The translations under genes were made by a program, and so were the position numbers. Below are positions 16,101 to 27,466 of a stretch of DNA of 64,000 nucleotides, piece by piece. The notes beneath the pieces were generated by a model. The model had not been told where the DNA came from. It ran no database searches and saw only the letters and a list, made by a program, of their open reading frames with translations. This stretch comes from Clostridiales bacterium (GTDB taxonomy: Bacteria; Bacillota; Clostridia; Saccharofermentanales; Saccharofermentanaceae), in contig JAFRRJ010000067.1 of assembly GCA_017428155.1 (NCBI GenBank), positions 1 to 64,000 on the forward strand. Direction: 5' to 3'. Position 1 is the stretch's first letter. The number at the start of each line of letters is the position of its first letter.

Positions 16101-19100
16101 ACGTAATGGCTATGGCCTGCATGACGAGAGTGTCATTATCGAGCTTGACTTTGACCCTCAGCAGGGCATGTATCAGCTCACAGACGGATCGTTCGAAGAA
16201 TACAATGAGAGCAATGCTCATATTGGCTTGATCATTAACGGTAATGATCAGCAGCACTATGCAGTTGCTGATTACACAGCAATGCGTGAACTCGATTTAA
16301 GAACGGATTGCTGGGTTGACTACGATGGAAAGACTCTCTCTGTTTATGTCTGCACTATTAACAAGTTTGGACATATCTATAAGTATGAAGAGCCTATTCT
16401 TTCTTACGATATCGATCTTAAGGAACACTTTGGCGGCGATGAGAAGCTCAGATTCGGATTTATAGCCGGAGATTATGACAAGGCTTCTAACGTTGTTGTA
16501 AACGGCTTCGAGATCGCGAAAACACCATTTAAGACATTGCTCCCTGATGAGTATCCGATTGAAGAACAGGATAAAGCCCAGATCGTTTCCATGGGTGATC
16601 CTAACTATGGATACAAGACAACCTTCGTAGCAAAGGAATGGACCGGCGGTTCAATCTATCCGAATTATATTGTAGCTTGTGCAGGAATGACCGATCACCA
16701 GGAGAACGGATATCTCTATCCTGTTGAATTAGCACCTGATTATTCCTTCTCCGGAAGAATAACGATGCAATATAACGAGTCATTTGACAGGGGTCACTAT
16801 GTCAATTTCGTTCTCTCTACATCTCCATATGAAAGATATCATTCTGTATCTATTCACATGGATATATTGAGAACAGGTGAATCATCCTGGAGAAATGAAT
16901 TTGGTGAACCGATCGAGGGTCAGCCTGACGGATGGTATTCCGGTGATGAGCCGTTCGATTCAATGATTGCGGTAAATCTCAATTTTAATGACCGCCGTGA
17001 CTACGCTATAGCTGAATATGCTCCTTTCGAGATAAGTGGTGCCGTTCATGATGTTTGGTTCAACTATGACGGAACAGAGCAGAAGCTCTATGTTTATGTT
17101 GCTACATATGATGAAGAGGGTAATGTAACTAAACCTGATACACCTACACTTATTTGTCCTTTGGATCTTGAGGAAATATTTGGCGGAACGCATGATATAT
17201 ACCTTTGCTATGCCGGTATTAATCCGTTCTGGGCAATGGGCAACTTCGAATTCTTTGGTATGGAATTCGATCCGAGACCTGACATCCATAACGATTTTGA
17301 TGGCGTGCTTCAGGTATTAGCACCTCTGGATGACAGAGAATATTACATTGGCGATATCATTGACATCTCAGGCAGAACAGGCCCTATGGCTGATCCTGAT
17401 ACTGATATCACTGTTGTAATCAACGATAAGGATGGTAACGAGGTCTATAGAAATGACGGCGATGTCAGCGATAACTTCGGCTACATCGACAGGATTCCCA
17501 CAGATGATATGGATCCAGGTGAGTACACTATCGTTCTCACTGTTACAGACGAAAACGGTGATGACTTCGTTAAGGAAATACCTATCAAACTCAAGAAGGA
17601 AATAACCCTTTCAGCAGAACTTGAAGGCGTTGAATTAGTAGAAGGCGGAATTGCTTTCTCAGGCAGCATTGATTGTAACGAAGACTCGTCTTATGAGCTT
17701 CAGATCCTCACATATAACGACGAAGAAGAGTCTGAGTGGACTGTATTTGCCACAGGTGATGGCAATAAGTCAAATGAAGTATTAGGTGTTCTCCCGGCAG
17801 AAGGTCTTGCAACAGGCACTTACACAATCAGACTTACAGTTACAAGTGAGTCAGGTGTGACATATGAGAAGACAACTGAGATCGATTATGTTGCTCCTGA
17901 TAAGGAATATACAGATGAAGAGCTCTTTGCAGATCTTAATGATGACTTCGATGGAAAAGAAGTTACATTCATAACCGACATCGAAGGTATTGCAAAGGGT
18001 ACAGAACTTGATTACTACACTGTCGAAGTAATCTCTGTTGATACAGAAGAAGTTGTCTACACATTTACTGATACAGAAGCTGTAGAAGGCGGTATCGATG
18101 ATGAAGGCAAAGTTGTATATGGAAAAGTTGGCGAATTAGATCCTACGCTCCTTATGAACGGCTATTACAGGATCGTTCTCACAGCATATGCAGCAGAAGG
18201 AAAAGTATCAGATGAAGTAATTGTTCTTGTAACCGGTCAGGCAAAGATCGGTAACTTCACAATGACCTTCAATGACATGACTCTGCCTGTAGCAGGACTT
18301 CCCGTAGATATTTACAGAACATATGACAGCAGACAAAGGAACACATTAGGTGACTTCGGATATGGCTGGACTATGTCCATTGGCGGTCCCAGCATTTCAG
18401 TAAGCAGTTCATTGGGTGAGAACTGGACTTCAGAGATGCACCAGGTGCTCATGGTACCTAAGTATTTCTGGAAGAATTTGAAACCTCATGAAATCAATGT
18501 CGATTGGGGTAATGGTTCTTCCGAGACTTTCAAGCTTGTTCTTTCTCCGGATGCATCCTTGTATCCATATAATGGCACAGGCTTATCCGCATTTTTTGAA
18601 CCTGCTGCTAATGGAGATACATTAGAGATATTGGATGCACATGATGATCTCATGTATGCGGATAACAGGCTGTACTATATATCTGACTTGAACGTCTTCA
18701 ATCCTCAGAATTTCTTACTCACAAGATATGACGGAACGAAGTATTACTTCACTATTAAAGATGGTCTCTATAAGATCGAAGATACTTATGGAAGAACCAT
18801 TACTATCGGCGATAACGGAATAGTCTATGACGATGGTGATAACAGTCCTCTGACTGCATTCTTCAATAAGGACGCTGATGGCAAGATAACATCGATCACA
18901 TGCGGCAGCCTTGCTGTTAACTATTCTTATGATACAAATGCGGACCTTATAGAGACAACAAACATAGGTGGATATAAAACATATTTCACTTATGAGGAGC
19001 ACTATTTAAAATCTACAGACAATGATCCAAGTGATGGAACGATAATATCAACTAATGAATATGACGAAGATGGAAGACTAGTATCTATTACTGATGCCAA

Positions 19101-22100
19101 TGGAAAGAAGACAACATTTGAGCATAAGTTAAACGAACAAATAGAAGTAACAACAGATAGACTCGGTCATCCTACTGCATATGAATATGATGAAAGAGGC
19201 AATGTCCTTTCCGAGACAAAGATCAATGAAGGCAAAAAGATAATTACTTCTTATACGTATGACCAAAACAATAATATGACATCTGAGACAAGACCGGATG
19301 GAACAACGTTCAATTATACATACGATAACAAGGGTAAGATTCTCTCTTCTTCTGATGATCACGGAAGAACTATAACAAGTGATTATAATAGCAAAGGTGA
19401 GATAACAAAAGTTAGTGTTATGGGCGCAGATGAAATGACGCTCATATACGATAGTCATGGAAATCTGACCACTGCTACAGATTCAGCAGGCAATTATCAG
19501 AGTTATACCTATTCCAAAGGGAATATTACCAGCATTACTGATAATCTTGGTACTGTTGTTTCTATGAACTATGATTCGGATGGTCGAGTCATCTCCTCCA
19601 CAACTGCAGATGGAGAAGTTACAAACTTATCATATGATGGCAAAGGAAGATTAGCGACAAGAAGCATTACATATCAGGGTGTTACACGAACCGTAACTTA
19701 TTCATACGATAATTCAAATAGGGTGACAAGAATAAACTATGCCGACGGAAACTATGCAGTATATGCATATAATCAGGCTGATGATATTGTTTCCGCTACT
19801 GATAGTCAGGGTAGAACTATTAGTTATTCTTATGATCTCTTAGGGAATTTGACAGAGATTATCTATCCTGATAATACGAATGAAACCTTCACATATAATG
19901 CTGAAGGTTGGATAACATCTGCTACTGACAGGTTAAGACAGACTATTAGATTTACATATGATGATGTAGGAAATGTAATATGTAAAACGTATCCTAATGG
20001 GAAGACTGAGAGTTATTCATACGATAGTTGCAATAGAATAACTACATTTACTAATGTGTATGGCGCCGAAACGAAATACTACTATGATTATCTTGGCAGA
20101 AATACTATTACAACTGATGTAGATGGCAATTCAGTATCATATTCATATAACAGTAGTGGGAATATTGATTTCTTTACTGATGCTCTTGGAAACACGTATG
20201 AATTTTCTTATGATAACAAGGGTAACCAAACATCTGTAAAATATCCCAACGGCAGCGAGTTTAAATCTACTTACGATGAAAGAAGTAGGCTGACTTCTCA
20301 GACTGATGCAGAAGGGAATACAACCACATATGTCTATGACAAGATGGATAGACTTACATCTGTTACAGATGCACTTGGTAAAACATGGACATATGATTAT
20401 GATTCGATTGGTAATGTTTCAAAGGTAACTGATGCTAAGGGGTATGAAACAAATTATAACTATGATATTAACGGGCGAATTACTTCAGTTACCAATGCGG
20501 CTGGCAATACAGCTACTACTGATTATGATAGTTATGGAAGAGTCATATCTACAACGGACTATGCCGGTGTTGAGACAACTTATACGTATGACTCTATGGA
20601 TAGAATTGCTACTGAGACCACAAATGGCGAGGTTACAACATATACCTATGACCTTGTGGGCAATCTAAAGACAGTAGAAGATCCTTCAGGTACTATTACA
20701 TATTCATATAATGGAGATGGATTATTATCCAGTGTAACTAACGCTAATGGTGAGACAATCTCGTATTCATACAATAATGGTTATCAGTTAAGTAAGATAT
20801 CCATTGATGGTCAGGATATTTCTTATGATTACGACAATCAGGGGAGACTTATCTCTGTAACAGATAGCGAAGGTACTACAAGCTATACCTACGATAAGAA
20901 TGGTAACCTTGAGAGCACAACATATCCTAATGGTGTTGTTACGACTTATGAGTACAACAGTATTAATGTTCTTGTTAAGCAGGTAACCAGAGACGGTAAC
21001 GGAATACTTCTTACAAGCTATGAGTACACTATCGGTGATAATGGCGAGAGATTGTCCGTTAAGGAATTGGGCAGAACTGTTGACTATGAGTACGATGAAC
21101 TTAACAGACTGGTTAAGGAAACAGTAACCAGAGGTGTTACTGTCTCTGTTACGGAGTACGAGTACGATGACAACTCTAACCGTACCAAGATGATCAAGGA
21201 CGGTGTGGTAACAACTTATACATACAACGAACTTAACCAGATAACAAAGGCAGGCGATATCAACTACACGTGGGATAATGCCGGTAACCTTGTAAGCCAG
21301 TCGACAGACACGGGTGTCTTGGTAGCTTCGTATACATATGACAGCCATAACAGAATGATTTCTGCAAATGTAAGCAATGCTGGCGGAAATATTGTAGAGA
21401 CATACACTTATGACTATCTTGGCACCAGAACAAGTAAGACCTCTAATGGTATAACGACTGAGTACACAACAGATCTTACTACTGGATATAGTCAGGTTCT
21501 CAAGGCTGAGACAGGCACGAAGACTGTTTACTACACTAGAGGATTTGAGCTCATTTCTAAGAAAGATGGCTCTGCAGCATATTTCTATATCTACGATGGA
21601 GGATTATCCGTCAGAGCACTCACAGATGAGACAGGTGCTGTAACAGACACGTTTATCTTTGACGCATTTGGTAATGAGACTGAGAAGACAGGCACGACAG
21701 AGAATTCTTATGGATTCCAGGGCGAAGAGCAGGATGCAACAGGTCTCTATTATCTGAGAGCACGATACATGGATCCTTCGACAGGAACATTTACGTCAAT
21801 GGATACATATGCCGGTAGTCTTTCTGATCCGATGAGTCTTCATAAGTATATGTTTGCTAATGCAAATCCTGTTATGAATTGTGATCCTAGCGGACATATG
21901 ACATTAGTAGAAAATGTTTTAACCATAGGAATTATGGCGACAATAGGCGCTGAGATGAGTGGAATACTATATATTTGCAATTTAGAAGATAATGGTATCT
22001 ATTTATCCAAAGACGATTTCTTTAGTGGACTTTTCGATTCAATGCTTAATGGGGCATTCAAAGGTATTCTGTTTGGATTATTGGTTGTTCTTCTTGTTGC

Positions 22101-22719
22101 TGTTGCTGGAGCAGCTATATCGGCTCTTATCCTTGGATGCTATGGCTTGGCAATGTCAATTCTTTCAATATTTAATGGCATTCTAGATTATAAAACGGGA
22201 AATAAGAGGACTGGTGCTGCAGAGATAATATTTGGTATTATTGGTGCTCTTCTATCTGCTTGGAGTATTTATGGAGGCATTAGAGCTATAAATGCAAATG
22301 CTAATGCTGGATTAAAAGCAAATGAATCGCCTTCATCATACGCTAGAGGTCAACAAGGATCTGGAGATTATCCTGGTGTAGACGAATATAGTGATGGTGT
22401 ATTGCCTAAAGGTAAGACCGTTTATCGAGGAGAACCTAAAGGAACGGGTTTCTTCACTACTAAAGGAGCTGTTGAGTCAGCTGGAGGAAGTGCTAAAAAT
22501 TTATGGGAAAGTTTGCAAGTGCAAAAAAATCCGACTTTGGGATATAGAACTAAAGTTGTAGGATATGCAAGTGATGTTGATCTTCCTTGTGCCTACGGTT
22601 ATGCTGAGGCTAATCCCCAATTTGGGAATGGGGGAGCTCCCCAAGTTTATATCCCTAATGCTAATGATTTGATTTCGAAGGGAATACTATACCCTGTAGA
22701 CGAGATACCCTTAACATAA
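13123..22719 (+). CDS. Giant secreted Rhs/YD-repeat polymorphic toxin (WapA-like), 3198 aa
   Basis: The ATG at 13123 follows GGGGGTAATTG and starts a signal peptide (residues 1-33). Order of parts: CBM2-like sandwich (about 36-146); Pro/Thr/Glu linker; beta-helix-like region (206-420); Ig-like strands; Thr-Pro linker (511-671); three lectin-like modules (676-890, 898-1136, 1150-1390), each with W-x-x-YDG and DL-x-x-F blocks; Ig-like repeats to about 1706; Rhs N-terminal segment ([20 protein letters not shown]); YD repeats to about 2856; the Rhs core ([19 protein letters not shown], ending in CDPSG). The variable tip has a hydrophobic hairpin (2960-3060) and a soluble toxin domain (3070-3198) with [20 protein letters not shown]. 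The toxin tip is possibly ADP-ribosyltransferase-like; that is a guess. By analogy with WapA it delivers the tip to neighbouring cells. Its likely immunity gene follows 14 bp later. Confidence 0.9.
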   Translation: MNFSIKRALKTISCVLVAAIVVGLIPWRELSANSNTHGEYSAYPLKVTYDQNSTWGYSTQGQYTLKNESEYDVKSWTLEIDYGGNVKLQNIWNAKDITNYDTDDKITVTYNSTISAGQTYTFGLIADGKNAAPVAPSHVSIVAYDSNEPVEAPAADPTATEVPAITEEAEATSTPTEAVADPTNTATATPTPAPAAEPEEEPEVEIFPYAIFAGSRSTDFTFQGWKSNIVGDIYTGRNFVYQGSELYVDGTIRTVGNMQSSGWKTKITATETHVDALDIPDWSAAIKAKESVLPRISSSSFRSQNKIVANGYYYTSGDLTINGTDFTGDAVIVAKGNITYNVNQLNSEGGRVLLYSENGNITINGTKIGINGIIYAPKGKVSFNTNETTINGRIVSSKFSYSGSILNVTADPSDLTLFQELPEVTVTASKNEVYVGNTAYYTIEIPKDNVFEIRYRLNGTEVTVTLPADDKDPIRYNLDTSKTGTYTLEAYVVFSYGEFVLDSDTIHVVLEPTSTPTNTPTSTPTNTPTNTPTSTSTPTSTPTNTPTSTPTNTPTATSTPTNTPTSTSTPTSTPTNTPTNTPTNTPTATSTPTNTPTVTSAPSDTPTNTPTVTSAPFSSPTNTPTNTPTNTPTATSTPTNTPTVTSTPSDTPTNTPTVTNLPTVTPTAIPTHEPLSENYKIFSQGDSMYNYKEPFKTEQWYGSGAYSIYPNYIGAQSHIWHDYGCVDSYSYFEISPDYTFNMRFTYTNSRCVGNNFRLRLMTASGKSLDIKARRSDSSISINLNGDKRNDYAIAEYAPLLEEYTVNDIWVEYDGVTQTLYVYAAKYDESKMVTKPSEPLITYNIDLAELFEGDHQLYIEDISELGAHFTSTVEYVYGIEIDPYPELHVATPTPAPERFVPFSEGNTEYGYQKPFESDDWKYRGENNLSGDQLWLLDSSRSYHNGDAFTSFPVVVEDDYEFYTRFSFTQSSTFTSGLALVIEPYGNGSTKGYSGRNGYGLHDESVIIELDFDPQQGMYQLTDGSFEEYNESNAHIGLIINGNDQQHYAVADYTAMRELDLRTDCWVDYDGKTLSVYVCTINKFGHIYKYEEPILSYDIDLKEHFGGDEKLRFGFIAGDYDKASNVVVNGFEIAKTPFKTLLPDEYPIEEQDKAQIVSMGDPNYGYKTTFVAKEWTGGSIYPNYIVACAGMTDHQENGYLYPVELAPDYSFSGRITMQYNESFDRGHYVNFVLSTSPYERYHSVSIHMDILRTGESSWRNEFGEPIEGQPDGWYSGDEPFDSMIAVNLNFNDRRDYAIAEYAPFEISGAVHDVWFNYDGTEQKLYVYVATYDEEGNVTKPDTPTLICPLDLEEIFGGTHDIYLCYAGINPFWAMGNFEFFGMEFDPRPDIHNDFDGVLQVLAPLDDREYYIGDIIDISGRTGPMADPDTDITVVINDKDGNEVYRNDGDVSDNFGYIDRIPTDDMDPGEYTIVLTVTDENGDDFVKEIPIKLKKEITLSAELEGVELVEGGIAFSGSIDCNEDSSYELQILTYNDEEESEWTVFATGDGNKSNEVLGVLPAEGLATGTYTIRLTVTSESGVTYEKTTEIDYVAPDKEYTDEELFADLNDDFDGKEVTFITDIEGIAKGTELDYYTVEVISVDTEEVVYTFTDTEAVEGGIDDEGKVVYGKVGELDPTLLMNGYYRIVLTAYAAEGKVSDEVIVLVTGQAKIGNFTMTFNDMTLPVAGLPVDIYRTYDSRQRNTLGDFGYGWTMSIGGPSISVSSSLGENWTSEMHQVLMVPKYFWKNLKPHEINVDWGNGSSETFKLVLSPDASLYPYNGTGLSAFFEPAANGDTLEILDAHDDLMYADNRLYYISDLNVFNPQNFLLTRYDGTKYYFTIKDGLYKIEDTYGRTITIGDNGIVYDDGDNSPLTAFFNKDADGKITSITCGSLAVNYSYDTNADLIETTNIGGYKTYFTYEEHYLKSTDNDPSDGTIISTNEYDEDGRLVSITDANGKKTTFEHKLNEQIEVTTDRLGHPTAYEYDERGNVLSETKINEGKKIITSYTYDQNNNMTSETRPDGTTFNYTYDNKGKILSSSDDHGRTITSDYNSKGEITKVSVMGADEMTLIYDSHGNLTTATDSAGNYQSYTYSKGNITSITDNLGTVVSMNYDSDGRVISSTTADGEVTNLSYDGKGRLATRSITYQGVTRTVTYSYDNSNRVTRINYADGNYAVYAYNQADDIVSATDSQGRTISYSYDLLGNLTEIIYPDNTNETFTYNAEGWITSATDRLRQTIRFTYDDVGNVICKTYPNGKTESYSYDSCNRITTFTNVYGAETKYYYDYLGRNTITTDVDGNSVSYSYNSSGNIDFFTDALGNTYEFSYDNKGNQTSVKYPNGSEFKSTYDERSRLTSQTDAEGNTTTYVYDKMDRLTSVTDALGKTWTYDYDSIGNVSKVTDAKGYETNYNYDINGRITSVTNAAGNTATTDYDSYGRVISTTDYAGVETTYTYDSMDRIATETTNGEVTTYTYDLVGNLKTVEDPSGTITYSYNGDGLLSSVTNANGETISYSYNNGYQLSKISIDGQDISYDYDNQGRLISVTDSEGTTSYTYDKNGNLESTTYPNGVVTTYEYNSINVLVKQVTRDGNGILLTSYEYTIGDNGERLSVKELGRTVDYEYDELNRLVKETVTRGVTVSVTEYEYDDNSNRTKMIKDGVVTTYTYNELNQITKAGDINYTWDNAGNLVSQSTDTGVLVASYTYDSHNRMISANVSNAGGNIVETYTYDYLGTRTSKTSNGITTEYTTDLTTGYSQVLKAETGTKTVYYTRGFELISKKDGSAAYFYIYDGGLSVRALTDETGAVTDTFIFDAFGNETEKTGTTENSYGFQGEEQDATGLYYLRARYMDPSTGTFTSMDTYAGSLSDPMSLHKYMFANANPVMNCDPSGHMTLVENVLTIGIMATIGAEMSGILYICNLEDNGIYLSKDDFFSGLFDSMLNGAFKGILFGLLVVLLVAVAGAAISALILGCYGLAMSILSIFNGILDYKTGNKRTGAAEIIFGIIGALLSAWSIYGGIRAINANANAGLKANESPSSYARGQQGSGDYPGVDEYSDGVLPKGKTVYRGEPKGTGFFTTKGAVESAGGSAKNLWESLQVQKNPTLGYRTKVVGYASDVDLPCAYGYAEANPQFGNGGAPQVYIPNANDLISKGILYPVDEIPLT
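14655..15135 (+). repeat. Thr-Pro linker minisatellite inside the rhs gene
   Basis: Codons for [14 protein letters not shown] units repeat through about 160 residues with longer near-identical blocks, including [15 protein letters not shown] units. Such linkers space surface-protein domains and change length by slippage. Confidence 0.85.
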
Positions 22720-22733
22720 GGAGACATGATAAT

Positions 22734-23123
22734 ATGAACCGATGGAAAGATGGAATAGTGGCAATAAAGGAAGGACTAATTATTTCTCCAGGCTACTCGT
22801 TTAACGATTTTAAGAAAACATCCTTTTATAACGGGCAAGATGGTATAAGAATCATCAGAATTGAAGGTTTGATTTATATTGATAACCACAAGTATTTAGT
22901 AGATTTATTTTTCCTAAAAGGAATAATATATCGTGTTTCTTTTGTTTGTTGTGATAGAGAATTTACAATGGAGTGCGAAGAACAAAGACGTGAATTACAT
23001 AATGAGATATTACAACAGTACGGTTTAAATCGGGAGAATGAATATGCATGGGGAAAAATTATTTCAAATTATGATGCAAAGGGGAACGTAAGTAGTATTA
23101 GTTTCTATTATTCGCGAAACTAA
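22734..23123 (+). CDS. Probable immunity protein for the Rhs C-terminal toxin
   Basis: A 129-residue cytoplasmic protein starting 14 bp after the Rhs stop; its AAGGAG site overlaps that stop codon. It contains RWKDGIVAIKEGLIISPGYS, then LVDLFFLKGIIYRVSF, and ends in a beta strand pair (VSSISFYYSRN). I do not recognise the family. Position immediately behind a polymorphic toxin tip, small size and lack of signal peptide are the basis for calling it immunity. Base composition is AT-rich like the toxin tip, fitting exchange of the tip and immunity gene as a unit. Confidence 0.65.
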   Translation: MNRWKDGIVAIKEGLIISPGYSFNDFKKTSFYNGQDGIRIIRIEGLIYIDNHKYLVDLFFLKGIIYRVSFVCCDREFTMECEEQRRELHNEILQQYGLNRENEYAWGKIISNYDAKGNVSSISFYYSRN

Positions 23124-23431
23124 ATGATGGGTATATTTTAATAATAGAGATGCTATATCTTCGACGGCATGACCATTTTTTGGTGGGATAATGCATTATT
23201 TATTTGCAGGCGTATATTGGTTTAATAAGCAGTGTGAGCTTCAGGATAAACACAAAAATATAGCTGTTTCAATAAAGTGATAGGTGATATGAATAGATGA
23301 ACTGAAATGGTTATTGGGAATACAAACACATAGACATAAAAGACCTGATTGAAAGATTATGTTAATGAAAAACGGTCTAATTGTATAGGGGTATAAAAGA
23401 AAAATTCAAAAATTAACGAATACAAACCTAA
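23124..23431. other. AT-rich intergenic stretch, no convincing gene
   Basis: The region between the immunity gene and the minus-strand membrane gene contains only very short frames. One, about 29 codons near 23190-23280 and ending in HKNIAVSIK, could be a degraded remnant of an earlier toxin or immunity cassette, but nothing in it is recognisable. Confidence 0.4.
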
Positions 23432-24064
23432 CTACCCTAACCACACCTCATAGTACGTTCTCCCCTTAGGAAAATCGAACGATACCAGTTTTGCTTTCGG
23501 ACGGCCTTTTGATCTGATGCGGTGATATGTGTATCTGTCAATGCAGACAGAGATGATGCCGCCGTTGCTGTATTCAAATTGAGCGACATAGTGTATGGCA
23601 CTAAAGCCCCTGTGGTGAGTGCCGTGGTGAATGATATATCTCTCTGCTGAAATGAATCGCCCTTCACAAATCTCATATCGTCTGCGCAGCAGCAGAAGTA
23701 TCCTGTAATACTGCGTGCCAGAGACGAGCAGTGTGTTGATTCCTATAAGCAGAATAGCTATAACGGGTCTTGCAATAAAGACCAGAGCACCTAAGCCGTT
23801 AAGAAACAGGAAAATGAGTTTAAGCACAATAAAGAAAGCCAGATCGCCTACATCGTCATATTCATCTCCTAGTACAGTTAACGCCCTGATAAAGTAGAAG
23901 CAGAATACTGCTCCTAAATAAACGATCAGAAGAAGAATTAATGCAGTAGAATCCGGGACTATCCGGCAGGCATAATATCCAAAAACCAATAATGCAAAAA
24001 GCACTATATCATTGAATAAAACATATAAGAATTTTTCGCAAATAAACTTGATCCGGAAATCCAT
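23432..24064 (-). CDS. Multi-pass membrane protein of unknown function
   Basis: A 210-residue protein with four hydrophobic segments in the first 130 residues (for example LFALLVFGYYACRIV and ALILLLIVYLGAVFCFYFI), then a basic loop (LLRRRYEICEGRF) and a soluble beta-rich C-terminal part ending in FDFPKGRTYYEVWLG. The GGGGTGAT site before the ATG supports the start. It is divergent from the phosphoesterase gene and convergent with the Rhs locus. No family recognised. Confidence 0.65.
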   Translation of the reverse strand: MDFRIKFICEKFLYVLFNDIVLFALLVFGYYACRIVPDSTALILLLIVYLGAVFCFYFIRALTVLGDEYDDVGDLAFFIVLKLIFLFLNGLGALVFIARPVIAILLIGINTLLVSGTQYYRILLLLRRRYEICEGRFISAERYIIHHGTHHRGFSAIHYVAQFEYSNGGIISVCIDRYTYHRIRSKGRPKAKLVSFDFPKGRTYYEVWLG

Positions 24065-24215
24065 TATATATCACCCCATTTTGTGTTATAAATTTTAACA
24101 TACCCATTGGAGCTTTCGGCAATTTCAGGATGGATAAGGACTGACCGGAATCTTCCTGACCATATGCCGATGCCGGTATGATACGAATTAAGATAACGAG
24201 ATATATAAGAAACTG

Positions 24216-24905
24216 ATGGCAAGATTTTTTATTACAGGTGATACACACGGGGAATTAGACCGGAAGAAGATCGGAACGCGGTATTTCCCTGAGCAGAAGG
24301 AACTTACAAAGAATGACTATCTCCTGATCACAGGGGATTTCGGTTGCGTATGGTCGCTCGATAACACGGACAAGTATCTAATCAAAGAGTATGAACAAAG
24401 ACGCTTCACGACGCTCTTTATCGACGGCAACCACGAGAATCACGATGCACTTGACGCATATCCTGTTGAGATGTGGAACGGGGGCAAGATCCATAGAATC
24501 TCTGATACCGTTATCCATCTGATGAGAGGACAGGTCTACAATGTTGACGGTGTAAAGTTCTTTACAATGGGCGGAGCGGAGTCGACTGATAAGCAATACC
24601 GCAGGGAAGGCAAGACGTGGTGGGCACGTGAGATGCCTTCTGCTGAAGAATATGAAGAGGCGATGGCTAATCTGGCGGCAAATGATTTCGACGTGGACTA
24701 CGTGATCACGCACTGCGCACCTGAGGCTGTCATTAGCATGGCTGATAATGTTTTCGCGCGCCGGCCAAACGAGCTTACGGATTTCCTGACAAGGCTCATA
24801 ACGATATACGGAATCAGGTACAAGGGCTGGTATCACGGGCACTATCACAAGGATCTGGATATGGGAAAGATCCACTGCCTTTATAACAGAGTCATTGAGC
24901 TATAG
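24216..24905 (+). CDS. Calcineurin-like metallophosphoesterase
   Basis: A 229-residue protein with the complete metal-binding signature: FITGDTHGE (D-x-H), LLITGDFG (GD), FIDGNHENHD (GNHE), YVITHCAPE (H) and GWYHGHYHKD (G-H-x-H). It should hydrolyse a phosphoester using two metal ions in the cytoplasm. Substrate cannot be inferred from sequence alone. The ribosome site is weak. It stands alone with 85 bp before the next gene. Confidence 0.9.
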   Translation: MARFFITGDTHGELDRKKIGTRYFPEQKELTKNDYLLITGDFGCVWSLDNTDKYLIKEYEQRRFTTLFIDGNHENHDALDAYPVEMWNGGKIHRISDTVIHLMRGQVYNVDGVKFFTMGGAESTDKQYRREGKTWWAREMPSAEEYEEAMANLAANDFDVDYVITHCAPEAVISMADNVFARRPNELTDFLTRLITIYGIRYKGWYHGHYHKDLDMGKIHCLYNRVIEL

Positions 24906-24990
24906 AAGTATCAAAGTTGAACCGGCAAGGTTTTCTGTGTTAATGTACTTTATGGGTGGATATCCCGTTAAGGATTGAGAGGATAAGAAT

Positions 24991-25617
24991 ATGAAAGTTG
25001 TAATGACACAGACTAAGATGCCGGTGGCGGATGCTAAATCAATTACTACAGAGTTCACGCTCACATGCGGGGACAGGGTCGTTAGTTATGTAAGCATCAG
25101 TGGTATGCGCGTGCCATACAGGGTTTATGCGGGCATAAATATCCTCGGAAGAGAGTTCCAGGCGAATGATGTTGTTCCGCCATTGCATAACAACAATAAT
25201 GAATTCAGGCCGCTGTATATTTTCGAGAACAACATAAAGACAGGAGAGGTTTTCTCGTCCACGATCAAGTCGGGTCCTTACGCGTCGAAGACTTACACGA
25301 TGTGCGCTGTAGACGGCGTGGACTATATAACCTACTTCAATCAGATAGGTGACGCAAACGTCGGAAGCGTCTACGCATATGAGAAGATGGTTGGCCAGTT
25401 CTCTCACTCTCACAGCAAGCTCGAGCAGCCCCATGTCTATGAGATCGACTGCGTCGACGATGCTGCTCTTACAGCGTGCGTGTTTACTGCGCTGCGGAAT
25501 TATATCGTTGTCTATCTTAAGCCCGGATTAAATGAGCTCACGACGAAGAGGGTAGTGTGGGGCTACAGTAAAAACGAGTGGCCCGAGAAATACGATCCTG
25601 ACTGGAACTGCGGGTGA
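24991..25617 (+). CDS. Hypothetical beta-rich protein
   Basis: A 208-residue soluble protein with GAGAGGATAAG before the ATG. Predicted strands alternate throughout (FTLTCGDRVVSYVSISG, KTYTMCAVDGVDYITYFNQI) and the C-terminus (VVWGYSKNEWPEKYDPDWNC) is Trp- and Pro-rich. There is no signal peptide or membrane segment. I do not recognise the family. Codon use is like that of its neighbours. Confidence 0.65.
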   Translation: MKVVMTQTKMPVADAKSITTEFTLTCGDRVVSYVSISGMRVPYRVYAGINILGREFQANDVVPPLHNNNNEFRPLYIFENNIKTGEVFSSTIKSGPYASKTYTMCAVDGVDYITYFNQIGDANVGSVYAYEKMVGQFSHSHSKLEQPHVYEIDCVDDAALTACVFTALRNYIVVYLKPGLNELTTKRVVWGYSKNEWPEKYDPDWNCG

Positions 25618-25650
25618 AGCAGGGGCTTTCAGGTATAATTATTTGGCATC

Positions 25651-25659
25651 TGCTATAAT
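25651..25659 (+). promoter_or_regulatory. Extended -10 promoter before the GNAT gene
   Basis: TGC-TATAAT, an exact extended -10, lies 55 bp before the start codon at 25715. No good -35 is visible. Confidence 0.5.
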
Positions 25660-25714
25660 GTTTGCATAGGAATAGAAAACCGATCAAATGCAATAACTGA
25701 AATGGGGACTTAAT

Positions 25715-26167
25715 ATGCCTGATTTGGAATACATAACTTTACGTGATAGACCCGGACTCCTTGATGCTGCCGCAGCATGGTTCCACCGCAAGTGGGGCGT
25801 GCCTCAGGACGCTTATCTCGAGTGCATGAATGACTACCTTAACGGTGTGACGGAGAACGGATGGTATATCTGTCTTGATGGTGACAAGATTGCCGGCGGA
25901 CTCGGCGTTATCAATAACGATTTCCACGACAGGAAAGATCTTGCGCCGAATGTCTGTGCGGTATATACCGACGACCAATACCGCCAGCAGGGGATCGCCG
26001 GAAATCTCTTGAATCTTGCCGTCAACGACATGAAGTCTAAAGGCGTTACGCCGATCTATCTTCTCACTAATCACACCGGTTTCTACGAGCGTTACGGCTG
26101 GGAGTTCTACTGCATGGCCCAGGGTGACGGTGAGCCTGAGATGAGCAGGATTTATATACACCGATAA
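25715..26167 (+). CDS. GNAT family N-acetyltransferase
   Basis: A 150-residue protein with the GNAT core: a beta-4 strand (NVCAVYTDDQYR), the acetyl-CoA binding loop RQQGIAGNLLNLAV (Q-x-x-G-x-A) and the late YLLTNHTGFYERYGWEFY segment (FYE-x-x-G-W). It transfers an acetyl group from acetyl-CoA to an unknown amine. N-terminal WFHRKWGVPQDAYLECM is typical of small clostridial GNATs. Confidence 0.85.
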   Translation: MPDLEYITLRDRPGLLDAAAAWFHRKWGVPQDAYLECMNDYLNGVTENGWYICLDGDKIAGGLGVINNDFHDRKDLAPNVCAVYTDDQYRQQGIAGNLLNLAVNDMKSKGVTPIYLLTNHTGFYERYGWEFYCMAQGDGEPEMSRIYIHR

Positions 26168-26338
26168 ATCTTTAAGAGTCTTTTTCGAGCGCGCGAAAAG
26201 ATTATCTCGATAAAACCAACCTTCTGCATTTTAACTGTATAAGCGTCAGAGTTTGTCCCCTGTCGTGTTCTTATCGTGCGTGCTAATCTCTAATTAGCGT
26301 TGCCGGAGAACGGGAGTCAGGGGAAGGAGATAAGGCAT

Positions 26339-27442
26339 ATGAGAAATAAATTTTTGGCGGTTCTGTTAACAGCATGTATTTCTCTGGGCTTGGCAGGCTG
26401 TAAGAGTGACGATCAGCGTAACCGCCGTGACCGGAGTGATCAAAGTAATCAGAGTACTGAGACAACCCGTGTCGATAAAACACTTCTTGATAATGCGGAA
26501 TCTGTTTACGATATCACTTCACTCCTGACACTTAACGAAGACAATATCTTATACAGTGAGTGCAAAAAGGACAAAGATATCCATTTCTATTTTGATATTC
26601 TCAGTTTTGATGAGTATATAAAGGTTGAACATAACGGTAAAGAATATCTGCTCTTCTGGTATGATTTCTCGAGCTACGGTCTTGTCGGCACCGATGTCAG
26701 ATCAATTGATAAGACTTATACCGGATACAGGCTGGATGTCGACGTCAACCTGAAGACAAAAGAGTATTCGAGCGGCGGATGTTTTCCTAACCAGACCAGA
26801 TGCCGCATGATCGTTAAAATGGATCAGCAAGTCGATTATCTATTTGTCGCGGGCGTTCAATACCATGAATATGACGGCGGTGAAGTCTATGTCTGCGGAC
26901 GGCGCGGAGTAGCCGATGAGGATCTCAATTTTATATTGCCGCCTATATATGAGGGAATAGAAGAACTTGAGACATTTGAGCCAAGCTATTGCCCTATGCT
27001 TTACCGCGTCTTCAGAGACGGCAAAAACGGCGTGCTCGACAGTGACTATAATCCCGTGCTGAGCATGAGCTATGACAATATCTATTATCTTAATGAAGAC
27101 CGGTTCATCGTGAGCATCAGCAAGGGCAATGACGTTAAGAATGATGTGATTGCCCTGATCGACAGGGATGAGAACATCTTAAAGCAGCGGAAAGGCTTCC
27201 TCTGCGCTGATACCGACAGCAATTTTTATTGCTTCGACGGGCAGATCAAGTTCGCAGATCCGTCATACGGACGCTCGTGGGGTTTTGGCGTAATGGATCA
27301 GGAGCTCAACACGATAATAGAGCCGGTCTACTACAGCATTTTCTGGGTGGATGGACTCTATAAGGTCGAGAACCACGACAATGAAGAAGCGCTCTTTGAT
27401 GAAAAGGGCGTCCAGATCACAGAGTTTACAAGGGAAAACTAA
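26339..27442 (+). CDS. Lipoprotein with WG-type beta repeats
   Basis: The ATG at 26339 follows GAAGGAGATA. The first 20 residues form a lipoprotein signal with lipobox LAGC, so the mature protein is anchored to the outside of the membrane. A short polar linker (DDQRNRRDRSDQSNQS) precedes about 330 residues. The C-terminal part has WG/KG-like repeats: RDGKNGVLDSDYNPVLSMSY, WGFGVMDQELNTIIEPVYYS and LFDEKGVQI. Function unknown. It is convergent with a second lipoprotein. Confidence 0.7.
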   Translation: MRNKFLAVLLTACISLGLAGCKSDDQRNRRDRSDQSNQSTETTRVDKTLLDNAESVYDITSLLTLNEDNILYSECKKDKDIHFYFDILSFDEYIKVEHNGKEYLLFWYDFSSYGLVGTDVRSIDKTYTGYRLDVDVNLKTKEYSSGGCFPNQTRCRMIVKMDQQVDYLFVAGVQYHEYDGGEVYVCGRRGVADEDLNFILPPIYEGIEELETFEPSYCPMLYRVFRDGKNGVLDSDYNPVLSMSYDNIYYLNEDRFIVSISKGNDVKNDVIALIDRDENILKQRKGFLCADTDSNFYCFDGQIKFADPSYGRSWGFGVMDQELNTIIEPVYYSIFWVDGLYKVENHDNEEALFDEKGVQITEFTREN

Positions 27443-27462
27443 CGGTATAAGACTCCGTTATT
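27438..27462. terminator. Weak bidirectional hairpin between convergent lipoprotein genes
   Basis: TAACGG and CCGTTA form a 6-bp stem around a 9-nt loop between the two convergent stops, with short T/A tracts. Confidence 0.35.
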
Positions 27463-27466
27463 ACTG

